A stretch of 64,000 nt of DNA, taken from NCBI GenBank assembly GCA_907163375.1, contig CAJQUW010014769.1, forward strand, positions 1,240,001-1,304,000. Reading direction: 5' to 3'. The stretch comes from Prostheceraeus crozeri. Taxonomy: Eukaryota; Platyhelminthes; Polycladida; Euryleptidae. The stretch's first letter is position 1, and each line of letters starts with the position of its first letter. The notes under the pieces are model-generated. The model was not told where the DNA came from. It saw nothing but the letters and a program-made list of their open reading frames with translations, and did not search any database. Shown here one piece after another: positions 40,174 to 51,506 of this stretch. A program made the position numbers and the translations under genes.

Positions 40174-40640
40174 ATGAATTAGACAGGTTGTCTCTTGAAA
40201 AGTATGAGAAAAACGTCTTCGGATACCATGCTATTAGTTTCAATAAACTAGTAGCATGGTATCCGTAGACGTTTTTTCTCATGCCTTTCAAAATCAACCG
40301 GATTCGTGGAGGATTGGGCTCAATGCCACACGGCAAGGTCGTCTCTTCTTCTCTCTGACTAGAAAGAAAACCTTGGAACATGCAACGTAGATGAAATAGA
40401 ACAATCTGGTTACATAATACCATAGTAATCGAACAATAAGCAGCCAGTTCAACATTAAACACGCCAAATTGTGCGAAGTTTCAGTTAGTGCTATTAACCG
40501 GATCCACAATTAGATTGTCAGATTGCTAGAAGTGCAGACTTATTCAAACCGATGGCACATGCAGGAACTTGATATTAAGTGGGCATAAAGAAATTTTTAA
40601 TGCCTTGCAGAGATAGGAAAAATAGTCGTGTGTCACTTAA
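40174..40640. mobile_element. Rearranged MITE A copy with a nested hairpin insert
   Basis: Similarity to MITE A runs from ATGAATTAGACAGG (40174) to about 40500. It then switches to the opposite end of the family in inverted order (CACAATTAGATTGT at about 40505, through about 40640), so this is two fragments joined. An extra 139 bp lies at 40197-40335. Confidence 0.7.
40197..40335. mobile_element. Small hairpin insertion inside MITE A
   Basis: Absent from the other MITE A copies and flanked by AGGTTGTCTCTT (40185-40196) and AGGTCGTCTCTT (40336-40347), a likely 12-bp target duplication. Most of it is a hairpin (40197-40290) with arms of about 42-45 bp, such as ATGAGAAAAACGTC against GACGTTTTTTCTCAT, and a 5-7 nt loop. 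Confidence 0.75.
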
Positions 40641-41079
40641 TGACTAGAAAATAATGCTCAACGACTTTCACAGTCTTGTGACTCCTTCTAAAGAAGCTTC
40701 GTCTCGTGCTACATTTTTGAAAATCTCATGGATGCTGTTGTACCTACATGTATAACTGCATACATGCTTCTAGGAAATTTGGTCAAAATCTGCGAAAAAT
40801 TGCAAAATATTGAAGGAAGATGTAGCAATAGACTTAGCAAGCACACTATTCACATATTATTTAGGTAAGCTATGTACGTGGTGCGTCCAATAAGTTTCTG
40901 GACAAATGCAGAAAATTGCAAATCTCTCATTTCTGATATGATGGATCATTAATTCATATGTAATAATCATTAATCATATGTAGGTTAGAATGGTATGCCA
41001 AGTTATAAAAAAGCTTGCGTCTTTTATTAGTCTGCAGGCCCATTTTTGAAAGCATGCAAAATTTTTATTATATTGATGA
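40641..41079. other. Unassigned non-coding DNA
   Basis: Nothing firm. GTCCAATAAGTTTCTGGAC near 40887-40905 resembles a mariner-type end and could be the 3' terminus of the neighbouring transposon, but I found no partner at the other side. Confidence 0.4.
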
Positions 41080-42330
41080 ATTTAAAATAAAATAAGGATC
41101 TGCTTTTCTATTTTGTGCATGGCAAATGCGCTGATGACTGCATTGTTCAAACATTTATCAACAAGTTTTCTGATGTGTCTAGATAAAAATAGCATGTCGC
41201 AAAATTCTTTTTTCAAGCCAATACCGTCATGTTGAACACACTTCAACCATCTGACTCTAAAGTCGTAAACGCTTCTTGAAGAATGAAGTTTACCGAGGAA
41301 TTTGCGAACGTATTCTTCCAGATCAGAGCTGCTTTCAAATGGATGTCCACGCAAATGTTTTTTCAGATTTTAGTGCTAATAGAAATCGGATGGAGAAAAG
41401 CCCGCGCTGTATGAGGATGGGTAACAACCGTTAAACCGTGATAGCGTGCTGTACGACCGGATGTTTGAGCAGGAACCTTTTCACGGAAAAAACGATGAGG
41501 TAGTGAACGGGGATTCCGGGTAGCAGCTCGAGCTTTTTGAATGGGAACTGTTAGTAATGAGCGCATGTAAACGGCAGACCATTCTTCCAAAAAATCAATA
41601 GGCACAATCTCTGCTGCGTTAAAAAATAAGCAGTTTAAGGCATCGACGATGATTAGTTCTCGATCGCATCTTCCCCTTGACAGTTTGAATGATTGCCGTT
41701 TGGAAGGTACCGAGACAAAGAAACAATAGAAAACCCAATAGGAAAACACAACGAATAAAACCTTCACCAAACTTTTCAGTAATGCCCAAATTCGTACGAG
41801 CTTCCAGTCGTCTTCGAAGCATTTCCGAAGCATAAGAAATCGGGAGCCTGGAGATAAGAAAACTGCAAGCTGACTTTTCGACACCCAATTTCCTCGACGG
41901 TCCCCAAACACTTCTTAGGGATACATTCAGCTCCCCACCAAGAGTAGTAGGCCCTAATCGTTATGCGTCGATCCCTGTTCAGAGAAGATCCATCAGCTCG
42001 GACTTCGTGGTTGTCAGAGTCTCGGCAGGCCTACTTTCATGTGGATCATCATTTCATCATTGACATTCTGTCGACCTCTTCTAAACTTTGACGTCCAAAA
42101 TAAGATAGTCGTCCGTGATGGACATTCGCCTTTACAGTATGCCGCTGCCATTTTATCAAGTATTTCGTGATTCTGATTGCTAAAAAGAACAGGCAGACGC
42201 ATTGTACACCAGCTTTAAATCTTTTCAGCGAGAAACTCAGTTGAAGACATTGTTGCAGTGCTTTGATTGATTTCACTTCGAATTTCATTCGAGAATGAAC
42301 GACTGCGTTGTGAAAGTTGGCTGACAAAAC
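41080..42330 (-). mobile_element. Mariner-type DNA transposon fossil (broken transposase)
   Basis: Minus-strand frames give the helix-turn-helix part (AAAYCKGECPSRTTILFWTS...FRRGRQNVNDE near 42030-42170), decayed central catalytic sequence (about 41380-41750, including HP...A near the SPSDF-type motif), and the C-terminal block LRGHPFESSSDLEEYVRKFL then WLKCVQHDGIGLKK (41200-41354), all in mariner order. Multiple stops and frame changes interrupt it, so it is a pseudogene. Terminal repeats are not secured. Confidence 0.75.
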
Positions 42331-43873
42331 TGAATGCTCAAAAATGAATGTCGGTTATATTAACGAATGATAAATGTTAAATGATGGAGAGCGTTTAAAA
42401 TGCAGTGGCACATAGAAAAGTAGAGGGCAGAGATGGTTACATTTAAAACAAGATCGGTCGCGTGTTGTAGCGTAGACGGCAAATGAGAAACGCTCTGCGG
42501 ATCATAAAGTTCTAGCCCTCATTCTACTCTGTATATAATTCACAGCAATAATTTTCATGTCAAAAATATTCCCTCCCTCTTTCGTCAAGTCAATAAGGAA
42601 AAATCCATTAAGTGATTGCTACAAATAGTGGCACAAATGTCACATAAAATGTCAAGAGGCTAAAAATATATAAATTGCGTGCTTAGCATAAATTAAAAAT
42701 ATTTCTTTGTGTTTTTCTTGAAAATACTCACATTTTAGCGGTAAATTAAGCGGTAAACTTGGCAACATAAAAACCTTTTTCAAATTTTTCAAGTTCATGC
42801 ATGTCTCCGACAATTCAGCTACGTTTTGTAAGTAAGTAAATAATATTGCGCATGGTTTTGAATAAACAGGAGGAATTAGGATTTCTAACATCTAAACAAA
42901 TAAGAATTAAATCATCTGCTGTGAAGTGTTCGAGTTCCGAACAAGTCTAGTAACATGCATCATTATTCAAAGTAAAATCGACAATGGACTTGACTTTTCT
43001 ATCCTTTTTCGCAGTTTTGTCATCATAAATGCAATGATCTCATGACAAAAGGAGAAGTCTTTGTATACTATGTTTAAATAAGATTTAGACAGAAATATTG
43101 AAGCAAAGCGTGACTGTGTGATTGATTGTTCTTACTCATGAATCGGTCGAGATACATCCATTCATCTTGTAGCCATAAGTTCTTTTCTCAATGTTCGAAC
43201 TAATCGACATAAAAAGTACTGCTCTTATCAGATGCACTTTATTGTTGTAGGTCAATTAAGTTTGCCATCAAATGCAAATAATATGATAATTTTAGCTGAA
43301 ACTCTGGTGCATCATGTAAATGAGGATCATATTATCAAATGCATTCCTGCCTATCGCGACATGCAAAACTTCATGTTCAATCATCTTTACAAAGCGATCT
43401 TCACTTTTTAAATTCCGCACAAGTGTACTCATAACTGACTTGCCTTCTAAAAAAATATGACATTCTGGATAGTTGAAGAAAATAATACAGCAGATTAAAC
43501 CGTTGTTCTCTATACGATGTGGCTCTAAATTGTCGAAATTGGGTGAAATGTCCCGATTTCTTTTTGTTCGAACTTCGAACCAATATACTTATGAGCATTG
43601 ATTTTGTATTCCATTCGCTGGCGAAGTACCGTTAATGTTACATACACCTTGATATGCTCGTGATTATTCCCACGCAGGGTTATATTCATTATCCCTCATC
43701 CCGATCCTACACAAGCTGTTGCGCAGAAACTCGCCATCAGTCTGTCAACGAGGAAATGACGACTAGCCGCGTACCAGCCGCCAGATACGTCTGTCTCTAT
43801 GTTTCTGTTTTCTTGTTCCTACAGTCACTTGGACATCAATTGGTCATTGGACTATGATTCACCTTACTGAACA
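42331..43873. other. Unassigned DNA, partly intronic to the GPCR gene
   Basis: No second exon of the GPCR is recognised here. Everything below 44007 is downstream of the exon 1 donor on the minus strand, so this stretch, and the mariner fossil beyond it, may be intron. Confidence 0.45.
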
Positions 43874-44007
43874 TCAGCTTTTATTAATTTTCGTGAAAGT
43901 TGCAATTATTTCAGCAAAGAAATCGCCAAATTTCCATAGTGTTTTGTTTAAAAGAATCCCGCCATCGATTATCATCTTCATCGCCGCAAATAATAAATTG
44001 TACTCAC

Positions 44008-44281
44008 CTTTGAAAACATTTTGAAGGAGAGTTATTGGCAAAACAAATATTGCAGCTAGAATATCCGCAATACTCAGATTGCAAATAAACAAATGCATCA
44101 CTGATTGCATCCCAGGTCGTCGAGTAACCGAGAGAATTACCATAATATTGCCGAAGAGTGCTAGGATAAAAATGGAAGTATAAGCAACAGAAATTAACAC
44201 TACCTCGAAGTATGGATTCATCAAAGTTGATGACGTATCGTTTTTCATATCGGGTAGCTGAATGGAGTCTTCTGTAGACAT
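44008..44281 (-). CDS. First coding exon of a class A neuropeptide-type GPCR (partial)
   Basis: The exon encodes 91 residues plus one base, from MSTEDSIQLPDMKNDTSSTL. An N-glycosylation site (NDT, residue 14) lies in the extracellular tail. TM1 (about 27-51) contains the conserved GN of LFGNIMVIL. Loop RRPGMQSVMH follows, then TM2 (about 62-86) with NLSIAD carrying the conserved Asp, and LPITLLQNVFK. The pattern fits peptide receptors of the NPY/NPFF/orexin-like groups; the subfamily cannot be fixed from two helices. The exon ends at AAAG|GTGAGT, a strong 5' splice site in phase 1. Remaining exons are not seen in the window. This is the only convincing host gene here. Confidence 0.85.
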
Positions 44282-45118
44282 TGTGAAAAATAGAAAACGA
44301 AGTCAAAAAATTACAAGTTAACACTCAGTAATCGACGAATAGAACTGTGTAATGTTTATATTCGTAGCTGCTCATTCTATGAAACTGTAATCATAGACTG
44401 GCAACTAAAAGCCTTTTCTATAAATCAACTTTGTAGCTAGCTTGATGAGATATTGGTGTAGAATAAGCTTTTGTTGGAAATTTTGTTTTGATGCGGTTAA
44501 GTGATCGAGACAGTTATGCGATAAGCGTTATTCATTGGCAGTTTCACATAACCAATAAGATTGTGATTGGTTTGTCTATCAACCTTTGAAAAGTTACCCT
44601 AGTCCGCAAGTGTGATGAAAAAACACAAAAACATAGTAATGAGACGTTTCTGTTACTAAATTTCTTTATGAAGTCGCTACAACTAAAATCTATTAAAAAG
44701 TGTCAAAATTTAAATTTGTAAAAAAATTGTCTAGATAAAATTCACTATGTATAATAATGATATACAGGATGTCCGCGATCTTCTTGCGGAGTTTGTCACT
44801 ATATGATTATACTACGTGTTAATTAAACTAAGTTGCTGACACCATGGACTTACTGTTATATAAATCATAGAATTCCTTGGTAATTTCATCAAAGCTGTAA
44901 GCATTTGCATATCTCATATTTGGTATCAATACACAACTGCGTTTAACTCGAGCTCATTTAATAGAATCGAAACTGTATAGGCTACATATTTGGGATTTAA
45001 TTAGGCTACTATACCTAATATACTTAATTGACTTACTAATGACATGAACTATGTGCACTACCAAATGTTTCCAATGAGAAAGCTGAGTTAGCATTCTTTG
45101 CAAATGGCGACGATATCA
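44282..45118. other. Upstream region of the GPCR exon
   Basis: No gene is recognised. As the sequence 5' to the minus-strand start, it should hold the 5' untranslated region and possibly the promoter, but I cannot assign a TATA box or initiator. Confidence 0.4.
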
Positions 45119-45126
45119 GGTAGTCC

Positions 45127-45648
45127 CACAGAATTAGACAGGTCGACTCTTCTTCCGTTTAACTAGAAGGGAAGCATTAGAACATGTAACGTTATTGAGA
45201 TGGCACAATCTCCTGACTAGATACCATAGCAATCGAACAATGAGCAGCCAGTTCAACATTAAACACGTCATATTGCTCGAAGTTTCAGTGACTGTTATCA
45301 ACCGGATCACACAGCAAAGAGACACAGACGATGTCAAGTTCTACAGCGAAGTTTGCGATCGTTTCTTCGTGCGCCTGATAACTTTTTTAATAATTATCGG
45401 AGGGCCCAACATTATCGACAAAACGTTTGCGCCATGATCTGAATTCTTCGAATCTGAAGGAATCGTGGTGATCGGAGCATTTTGAAGGAATTCAGAGCAA
45501 TCCGCAAGCGGCGCACGACTATTTTTCCTGTCGCTGCAAGGTATTAAAATTTTCTTTTTGCCCTCTTGGTAAGTCTCTGCATGTGCCATCGTTTTGAATC
45601 AATTTGCACGTCTGGAAAAGTGATACGCTTAAACAATCTAATTCTGTG
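45127..45648. mobile_element. MITE A copy 2 (hAT-type), 522 bp
   Basis: Starts CACAGAATTAGA and ends TCTAATTCTGTG; the flanking octamers GGTAGTCC (45119-45126) and GGTGGTCC (45649-45656) agree at seven of eight positions. It is the same length as, and the reverse complement of, the copy at 32136-32657. Its last 5 bp (CTGTG) are also the first 5 bp of every unit of the following tandem array. Confidence 0.9.
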
Positions 45649-48600
45649 GGTGGTCCCTATAATCTTCCAAGTACAAGTACAATGCATATTCAAGAATCAC
45701 TAAACAACATAAGCATACTCATTCATGCTAGGAATCCACCCTCTGGCATGCCACTCACTTCGTTGTTCCAAAACACTTCACATAACTTCATATGGTTCAT
45801 GTGTAATTCCAATGTGTTTTAGCAGATTGTTCATACGAAACCGTTGCCTAGTCAATATGAATGGAAACAGGTCTATGCAGTAGGCCAAAGTACATCCACT
45901 CGTGCTTGAAAATGCACTACATGCACAAGTGCGAGGATCAAACACAGAAATTTCAACCTGGCACACTTTCGCTTTATTTGACTTGTGCGTTAAATCGCGC
46001 AGTCGGACTCTTACTCAAGATGAGAAATTTACTATCGCGTCTTTAGCATACATACACAATCTTGGAATTGTCAGGCATACTTTGTTAATTTCCATCTTAT
46101 TACGAAAACTAATGTTTCTATCGCAGTAACGCGAAAAAATAATTTGTATGCCTACGTAGCAATCATTTGTAGCCATATAATTTTCTTTTGAAATGAAGAC
46201 TCATATTATTATCATATACAAGTACAAGTATATCAAAGCGGACATCAGAGCTACAAAAATATTGTTCAGTCCCTCTTGGGACTTCTCTTATTTTTATGGG
46301 AATTCCCATAACTGAAATTACTATTCCCATGCCATGGAAAATCCCGCTCGGGGCCGCAGTTTGCTGATTTGGACTGTATCTAGATATTCGTCTTACAAAG
46401 TTGTGATGGACTACATAAGCGGATAGCAAGGTTATGATATCGTAGATGCCATGAATATAAGTTGAATCCTACCAAATTAAATCAATTTTCTGTTATTGCA
46501 ATCAATTCTCAAGTGAAATTGAACATAAATGTGCCGATCATAGAGTAAATATATTATGTAGAGTGGTAGCTCCGCATTTATTAAATCCCGAATGTGCATA
46601 CACTTTCGATTTTATTGAATGAACTCGAGAGGAATACAATTGGGTATTGTTACCAAATGTGATATATGCAATTTTTTTTGCAGTTTTGAAGAAATTGCCA
46701 CGGAATTGAGTGATCATTATAGTAATGCAGAAGGAATGATGGTATTTTGCAGATTCTGTGTCATGATAGCCTTGGAATTTTACTGTTTGCTAAATTAGCA
46801 ATTCGATGGGTTCCTATCACTTTCATGCTCAACCTCAAGAGTATTTCAACCTGTGGGTGGTCCCTATAATCTTCCAAGTACAAGTACAATGCATATTCAA
46901 GAATCACTAAACAACATAAGCATACTCATTCATGCTAGGAATCCACCCTCTGGCATGCCACTCACTTCGTTGTTCCAAAACACTTCACATAACTTCATAT
47001 GGTTCATGTGTAATTCCAATGTGTTTTAGCAGATTGTTCATACGAAACCGTTGCCTAGTCAATATGAATGGAAACAGGTCTATGCAGTAGGCCAAAGTAC
47101 ATCCACTCGTGCTTGAAAATGCACTACATGCACAAGTGCGAGGATCAAACACAGAAATTTCAACCTGGCACACTTTCGCTTTATTTGACTTGTGCGTTAA
47201 ATCGCGCAGTCGGACTCTTACTCAAGATGAGAAATTTACTATCGCGTCTTTAGCATACATACACAATCTTGGAATTGTCAGGCATACTTTGTTAATTTCC
47301 ATCTTATTACGAAAACTAATGTTTCTATCGCAGTAACGCGAAAAAATAATTTGTATGCCTACGTAGCAATCATTTGTAGCCATATAATTTTCTTTTGAAA
47401 TGAAGACTCATATTATTATCATATACAAGTACAAGTATATCAAAGCGGACATCAGAGCTACAAAAATATTGTTCAGTCCCTCTTGGGACTTCTCTTATTT
47501 TTATGGGAATTCCCATAACTGAAATTACTATTCCCATGCCATGGAAAATCCCGCTCGGGGCCGCAGTTTGCTGATTTGGACTGTATCTAGATATTCGTCT
47601 TACAAAGTTGTGATGGACTACATAAGCGGATAGCAAGGTTATGATATCGTAGATGCCATGAATATAAGTTGAATCCTACCAAATTAAATCAATTTTCTGT
47701 TATTGCAATCAATTCTCAAGTGAAATTGAACATAAATGTGCCGATCATAGAGTAAATATATTATGTAGAGTGGTAGCTCCGCATTTATTAAATCCCGAAT
47801 GTGCATACACTTTCGATTTTATTGAATGAACTCGAGAGGAATACAATTGGGTATTGTTACCAAATGTGATATATGCAATTTTTTTGCAGTTTTGAAGAAA
47901 TTGCCACGGAATTGAGTGATCATGATAGTAATGCAGAAGGAATGATGGTATTTTGCAGATTCTGTGTCATGATAGCCTTGGAATTTTACTGTTTGCTAAA
48001 TTAGCAATTCGATGGGTTCCTATCACTTTCATGCTCAACCTCAAGAGTATTTCAACCTGTGGGTGGTCCCTATAATCTTCCAAGTACAAGTACAATGCAT
48101 ATTCAAGAATCACTAAACAACATAAGCATACTCATTCATGCTAGGAATCCACCCTCTGGCATGCCACTCACTTCGTTGTTCCAAAACACTTCACATAACT
48201 TCATATGGTTCATGTGTAATTCCAATGTGTTTTAGCAGATTGTTCATACGAAACCGTTGCCTAGTCAATATGAATGGAAACAGGTCTATGCAGTAGGCCA
48301 AAGTACATCCACTCGTGCTTGAAAATGCACTACATGCACAAGTGCGAGGATCAAACACAGAAATTTCAACCTGGCACACTTTCGCTTTATTTGACTTGTG
48401 CGTTAAATCGCGCAGTCGGACTCTTACTCAAGATGAGAAATTTACTATCGCGTCTTTAGCATACATACACAATCTTGGAATTGTCAGGCATACTTTGTTA
48501 ATTTCCATCTTATTACGAAAACTAATGTTTCTATCGCAGTAACGCGAAAAAATAATTTGTATGCCTACGTAGCAATCATTTGTAGCCATATAATTTTCTT

Positions 48601-49259
48601 TTGAAATGAAGACTCATATTATTATCATATACAAGTACAAGTATATCAAAGCGGACATCAGAGCTACAAAAATATTGTTCAGTCCCTCTTGGGACTTCTC
48701 TTATTTTTATGGGAATTCCCATAACTGAAATTACTATTCCCATGCCATGGAAAATCCCGCTCGGGGCCGCAGTTTGCTGATTTGGACTGTATCTAGATAT
48801 TCGTCTTACAAAGTTGTGATGGACTACATAAGCGGATAGCAAGGTTATGATATCGTAGATGCCATGAATATAAGTTGAATCCTACCAAATTAAATCAATT
48901 TTCTGTTATTGCAATCAATTCTCAAGTGAAATTGAACATAAATGTGCCGATCATAGAGTAAATATATTATGTAGAGTGGTAGCTCCGCATTTATTAAATC
49001 CCGAATGTGCATACACTTTCGATTTTATTGAATGAACTCGAGAGGAATACAATTGGGTATTGTTACCAAATGTGATATATGCAATTTTTTTGCAGTTTTG
49101 AAGAAATTGCCACGGAATTGAGTGATCATGATAGTAATGCAGAAGGAATGATGGTATTTTGCAGATTCTGTGTCATGATAGCCTTGGAATTTTACTGTTT
49201 GCTAAATTAGCAATTCGATTGGTTCCTATCACTTTCATGCTCAACCTCAAGAGTATTTC
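45644..49259. repeat. Threefold tandem duplication, unit about 1207 bp
   Basis: Units start at 45644, 46851 and 48057 (each CTGTGGGTGGTCCC) and are almost identical; I see only a handful of differences, such as one T in a T-run near 46680/47885. Junctions read GAGTATTTCAACCTGTGGG, while the array exits as GAGTATTTCCTAAAG. No gene is recognised inside; the same short frames simply recur three times. Each unit carries a 14-bp palindrome ATGGGAATTCCCAT. Confidence 0.95.
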
Positions 49260-49786
49260 CTAAAGCGAGATCATATTACAGGCAACCTGCAACTGGCAGA
49301 GCAAAATCACATAATCTAAGACAATGATTTCATTTAACTTTGAAAGATGTAAATGGTTCCACATCACTATTCAGATTCAACAAATGAAACATAAATTTAG
49401 TGAATCATAAAATCATGCCGGTGAAAATTTAAGTAAAACTTGAAATTTCAGCCAAGAAAGCACGAATAATATCGCGACTTTTTCATGAAGACTGCGGCTT
49501 CATTATAATTTCTTTTCATTATAATGCGGCTCATGAAATTCCCTTGATAATGAGCTTAATTTCCGCTTAGTTAGGATGCTTATTAGCAAATATTCATTCC
49601 TCTTGATATCCAACTTGCCACTACTCATATAGGAGAGTCATCTCGATAGTATATAAATTGGCAAAATTTTGACTTTTTTCAAAAGTGCTCAAATATTTTT
49701 TTGGACCACATGAATGTAATCTCCGCAAAAAACTGAATCTTTTCATATAAAATTTTCGCTGCATGCAGATACTTTTTTTGAGTCGA
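49260..49786. other. Unassigned non-coding DNA
   Basis: Nothing recognised. Confidence 0.5.
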
Positions 49787-49794
49787 CACTCTAC

Positions 49795-51498
49795 CAGGGT
49801 GCGAAGTAGGAAAAAGTTACTGGGGGGGATGCCAATCTTCATGTAGGCTATGTGCTGAATGAGACCCATAATTGTCTTCGAAGCGGCTAGGTATAATTCG
49901 CCTGGCAAATTTCTGTCTTTCACGCGCTGATATGGAGTTGATTACCACGCTTAGTAGGCTATACATCTAACTCTCTCACAATACCGGTAGGTTACATAGA
50001 ACAAGTAAATGCGGCAAAAACTCTCATTTATTCAATGAAAAAAGCGAGTGTTTCGCTCGCAATTTTGTGGTGGAACATGAAACACGGTTGTCACCATGCT
50101 GAACGATGTGATTTCAGCCAATCCACGACGTACTTAGCAAAGTTTACGTGGGTGATTGGTGGTCCATTGATGTTGAGAAAAAGAACAGCATTACAAACAT
50201 TCACACTCAAACGATTCCGATCTTTTGTGAACACATCATTCATCACACTAAAGCCGCTTTCACATTCAGCTGTACACACAGGGAAAATCTTGATGACATT
50301 GCAAAATTCTTTGAAGTCAGACGAGTCTAGCCCGGATTTGGCCTCTCGAAATGAGGAGACTGCGTTCATCACATTCTGTTTGAAAAACTCTGCGACTTTC
50401 ATGACCTCTCTGTCACCATGGATGATTCGGTCATCAGATGTTAGCCACCTTCTCTTATCTAAAAACGTACAGTCTTTCAAAAGTTCGACGTCGAATCTCG
50501 CGTCTAGGTTATCGATGACGGCCTGCACGAATTGTGTTCGGAACTTAGAGTTAGTACTTCCCTTCAAGGTGACTCCTTTGAAGTTCCCATTGAGCTCCAG
50601 CTGTTCAGTGAGCTCCTGAGATGATGGCCCTCCATTCTCCCTGTAGCTCTCCAGAACTTTCAGTAGACGCAGGATGTCTCCTGACACAGTGATGAGGTTC
50701 GCCTCGACCATCTGCATCTGTAAAATATTGCTGATTTTTTGACGATGTTCCTACTCACTCAGGTGAACATTCATGTTATCACAACGACCATTATGATTAT
50801 CTAGAATACTTTACAAAAAAATTACGAAAATCATCTCAAACCAAGCCAGATACTTTAATGGATTATCAGAATACTATTATCAGAATATTTTATAGAAAAT
50901 CAATTAAATCATCTTACGTAGACCAAACCAGATACTTCAAAGGTGTAAAGATGTGACCAATTTAAGGTGTGATTGAATCATTGATGCAATCGCTAAGGAA
51001 AGCGGAGTCACCACACCGTAGAATCGGAACTTACTTTCAAGCTGAGTGCTTTCAACTCACGAAGACAATCCCTTATAACATACATTTGTTCCACGAATTG
51101 ATGTCGATCGATATGATTTCTCAATCGGGATGCGACGGACGAAATTGCAGGAAAAACTCGTGGAGAAGCGACGAATGATGATGAAAAAACAGAGTTCGGT
51201 CAAGACACATGCACTAACTGCTGCCCACGCAGTGGACGGGGTATTAGTGAGTCAGATGTCCTTCATTGCAGCAGCAGCACACACACATGCGCTGCAGCAT
51301 TGAAGATAGCCGTCAAGTGGAATCGGCTAAAAGCCACTCTGAGAGACAGAAAAAGTAGACATACATTCTGACAGACACATCACTGGGAGGGACAATCTGG
51401 GATCCCCCCCAGGACTAATCAAACCTTAGTATTGGTGGGGATTCAGATGATCACTGGTAGGGACGGATCCCCCCCATCCCCCCTTACTTCGCACCCTG
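49795..51498 (-). mobile_element. hAT DNA transposon, 1.7 kb, internally shortened
   Basis: Termini CAGGGTGCGAAGTA and TACTTCGCACCCTG form the inverted repeat, flanked by a perfect 8-bp duplication CACTCTAC at 49787-49794 and 51499-51506. G-runs and C-runs follow just inside both ends. It carries one exon for the C-terminal part of a hAT transposase but not the catalytic front half, so it is non-autonomous. The perfect duplication suggests recent movement. Confidence 0.93.
50091..50717 (-). CDS. hAT transposase, C-terminal dimerisation exon (partial)
   Basis: About 208 residues in frame to a TGA stop. The block IKIFPVCTAECESGFSVMNDVFTKDRNRLS followed by LFLNINGPP and YVVDWL is the hATC dimerisation domain, in the variant found in KIAA1586/ZMYM-like hAT proteins. 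The 5' boundary looks like a 3' splice site, ATATTTTACAG|ATGCAG (exon from 50717), so this is a terminal exon. The upstream exons with the BED finger and DDE residues are not in the element. Confidence 0.8.
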   Translation of the reverse strand: MQMVEANLITVSGDILRLLKVLESYRENGGPSSQELTEQLELNGNFKGVTLKGSTNSKFRTQFVQAVIDNLDARFDVELLKDCTFLDKRRWLTSDDRIIHGDREVMKVAEFFKQNVMNAVSSFREAKSGLDSSDFKEFCNVIKIFPVCTAECESGFSVMNDVFTKDRNRLSVNVCNAVLFLNINGPPITHVNFAKYVVDWLKSHRSAW

Positions 51499-51506
51499 CA
51501 CTCTAC

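Noticed and set aside
41363-41911. A 182-codon minus-strand frame as a host membrane protein or GPCR exon
   Set aside because: It lies inside the mariner fossil, between its helix-turn-helix and C-terminal blocks, and reads mostly out of the transposase frame; the hydrophobic run is incidental.
45778-48842. Sets of 61-88 codon frames repeated three times on both strands
   Set aside because: They recur only because the 1.2-kb unit is triplicated. They overlap each other on opposite strands, have no family features, and so are not evidence of coding.
50035-50619. A 194-codon plus-strand frame opposite the hAT exon
   Set aside because: It is the antisense shadow of the hATC-domain exon, which has clear family motifs on the minus strand.
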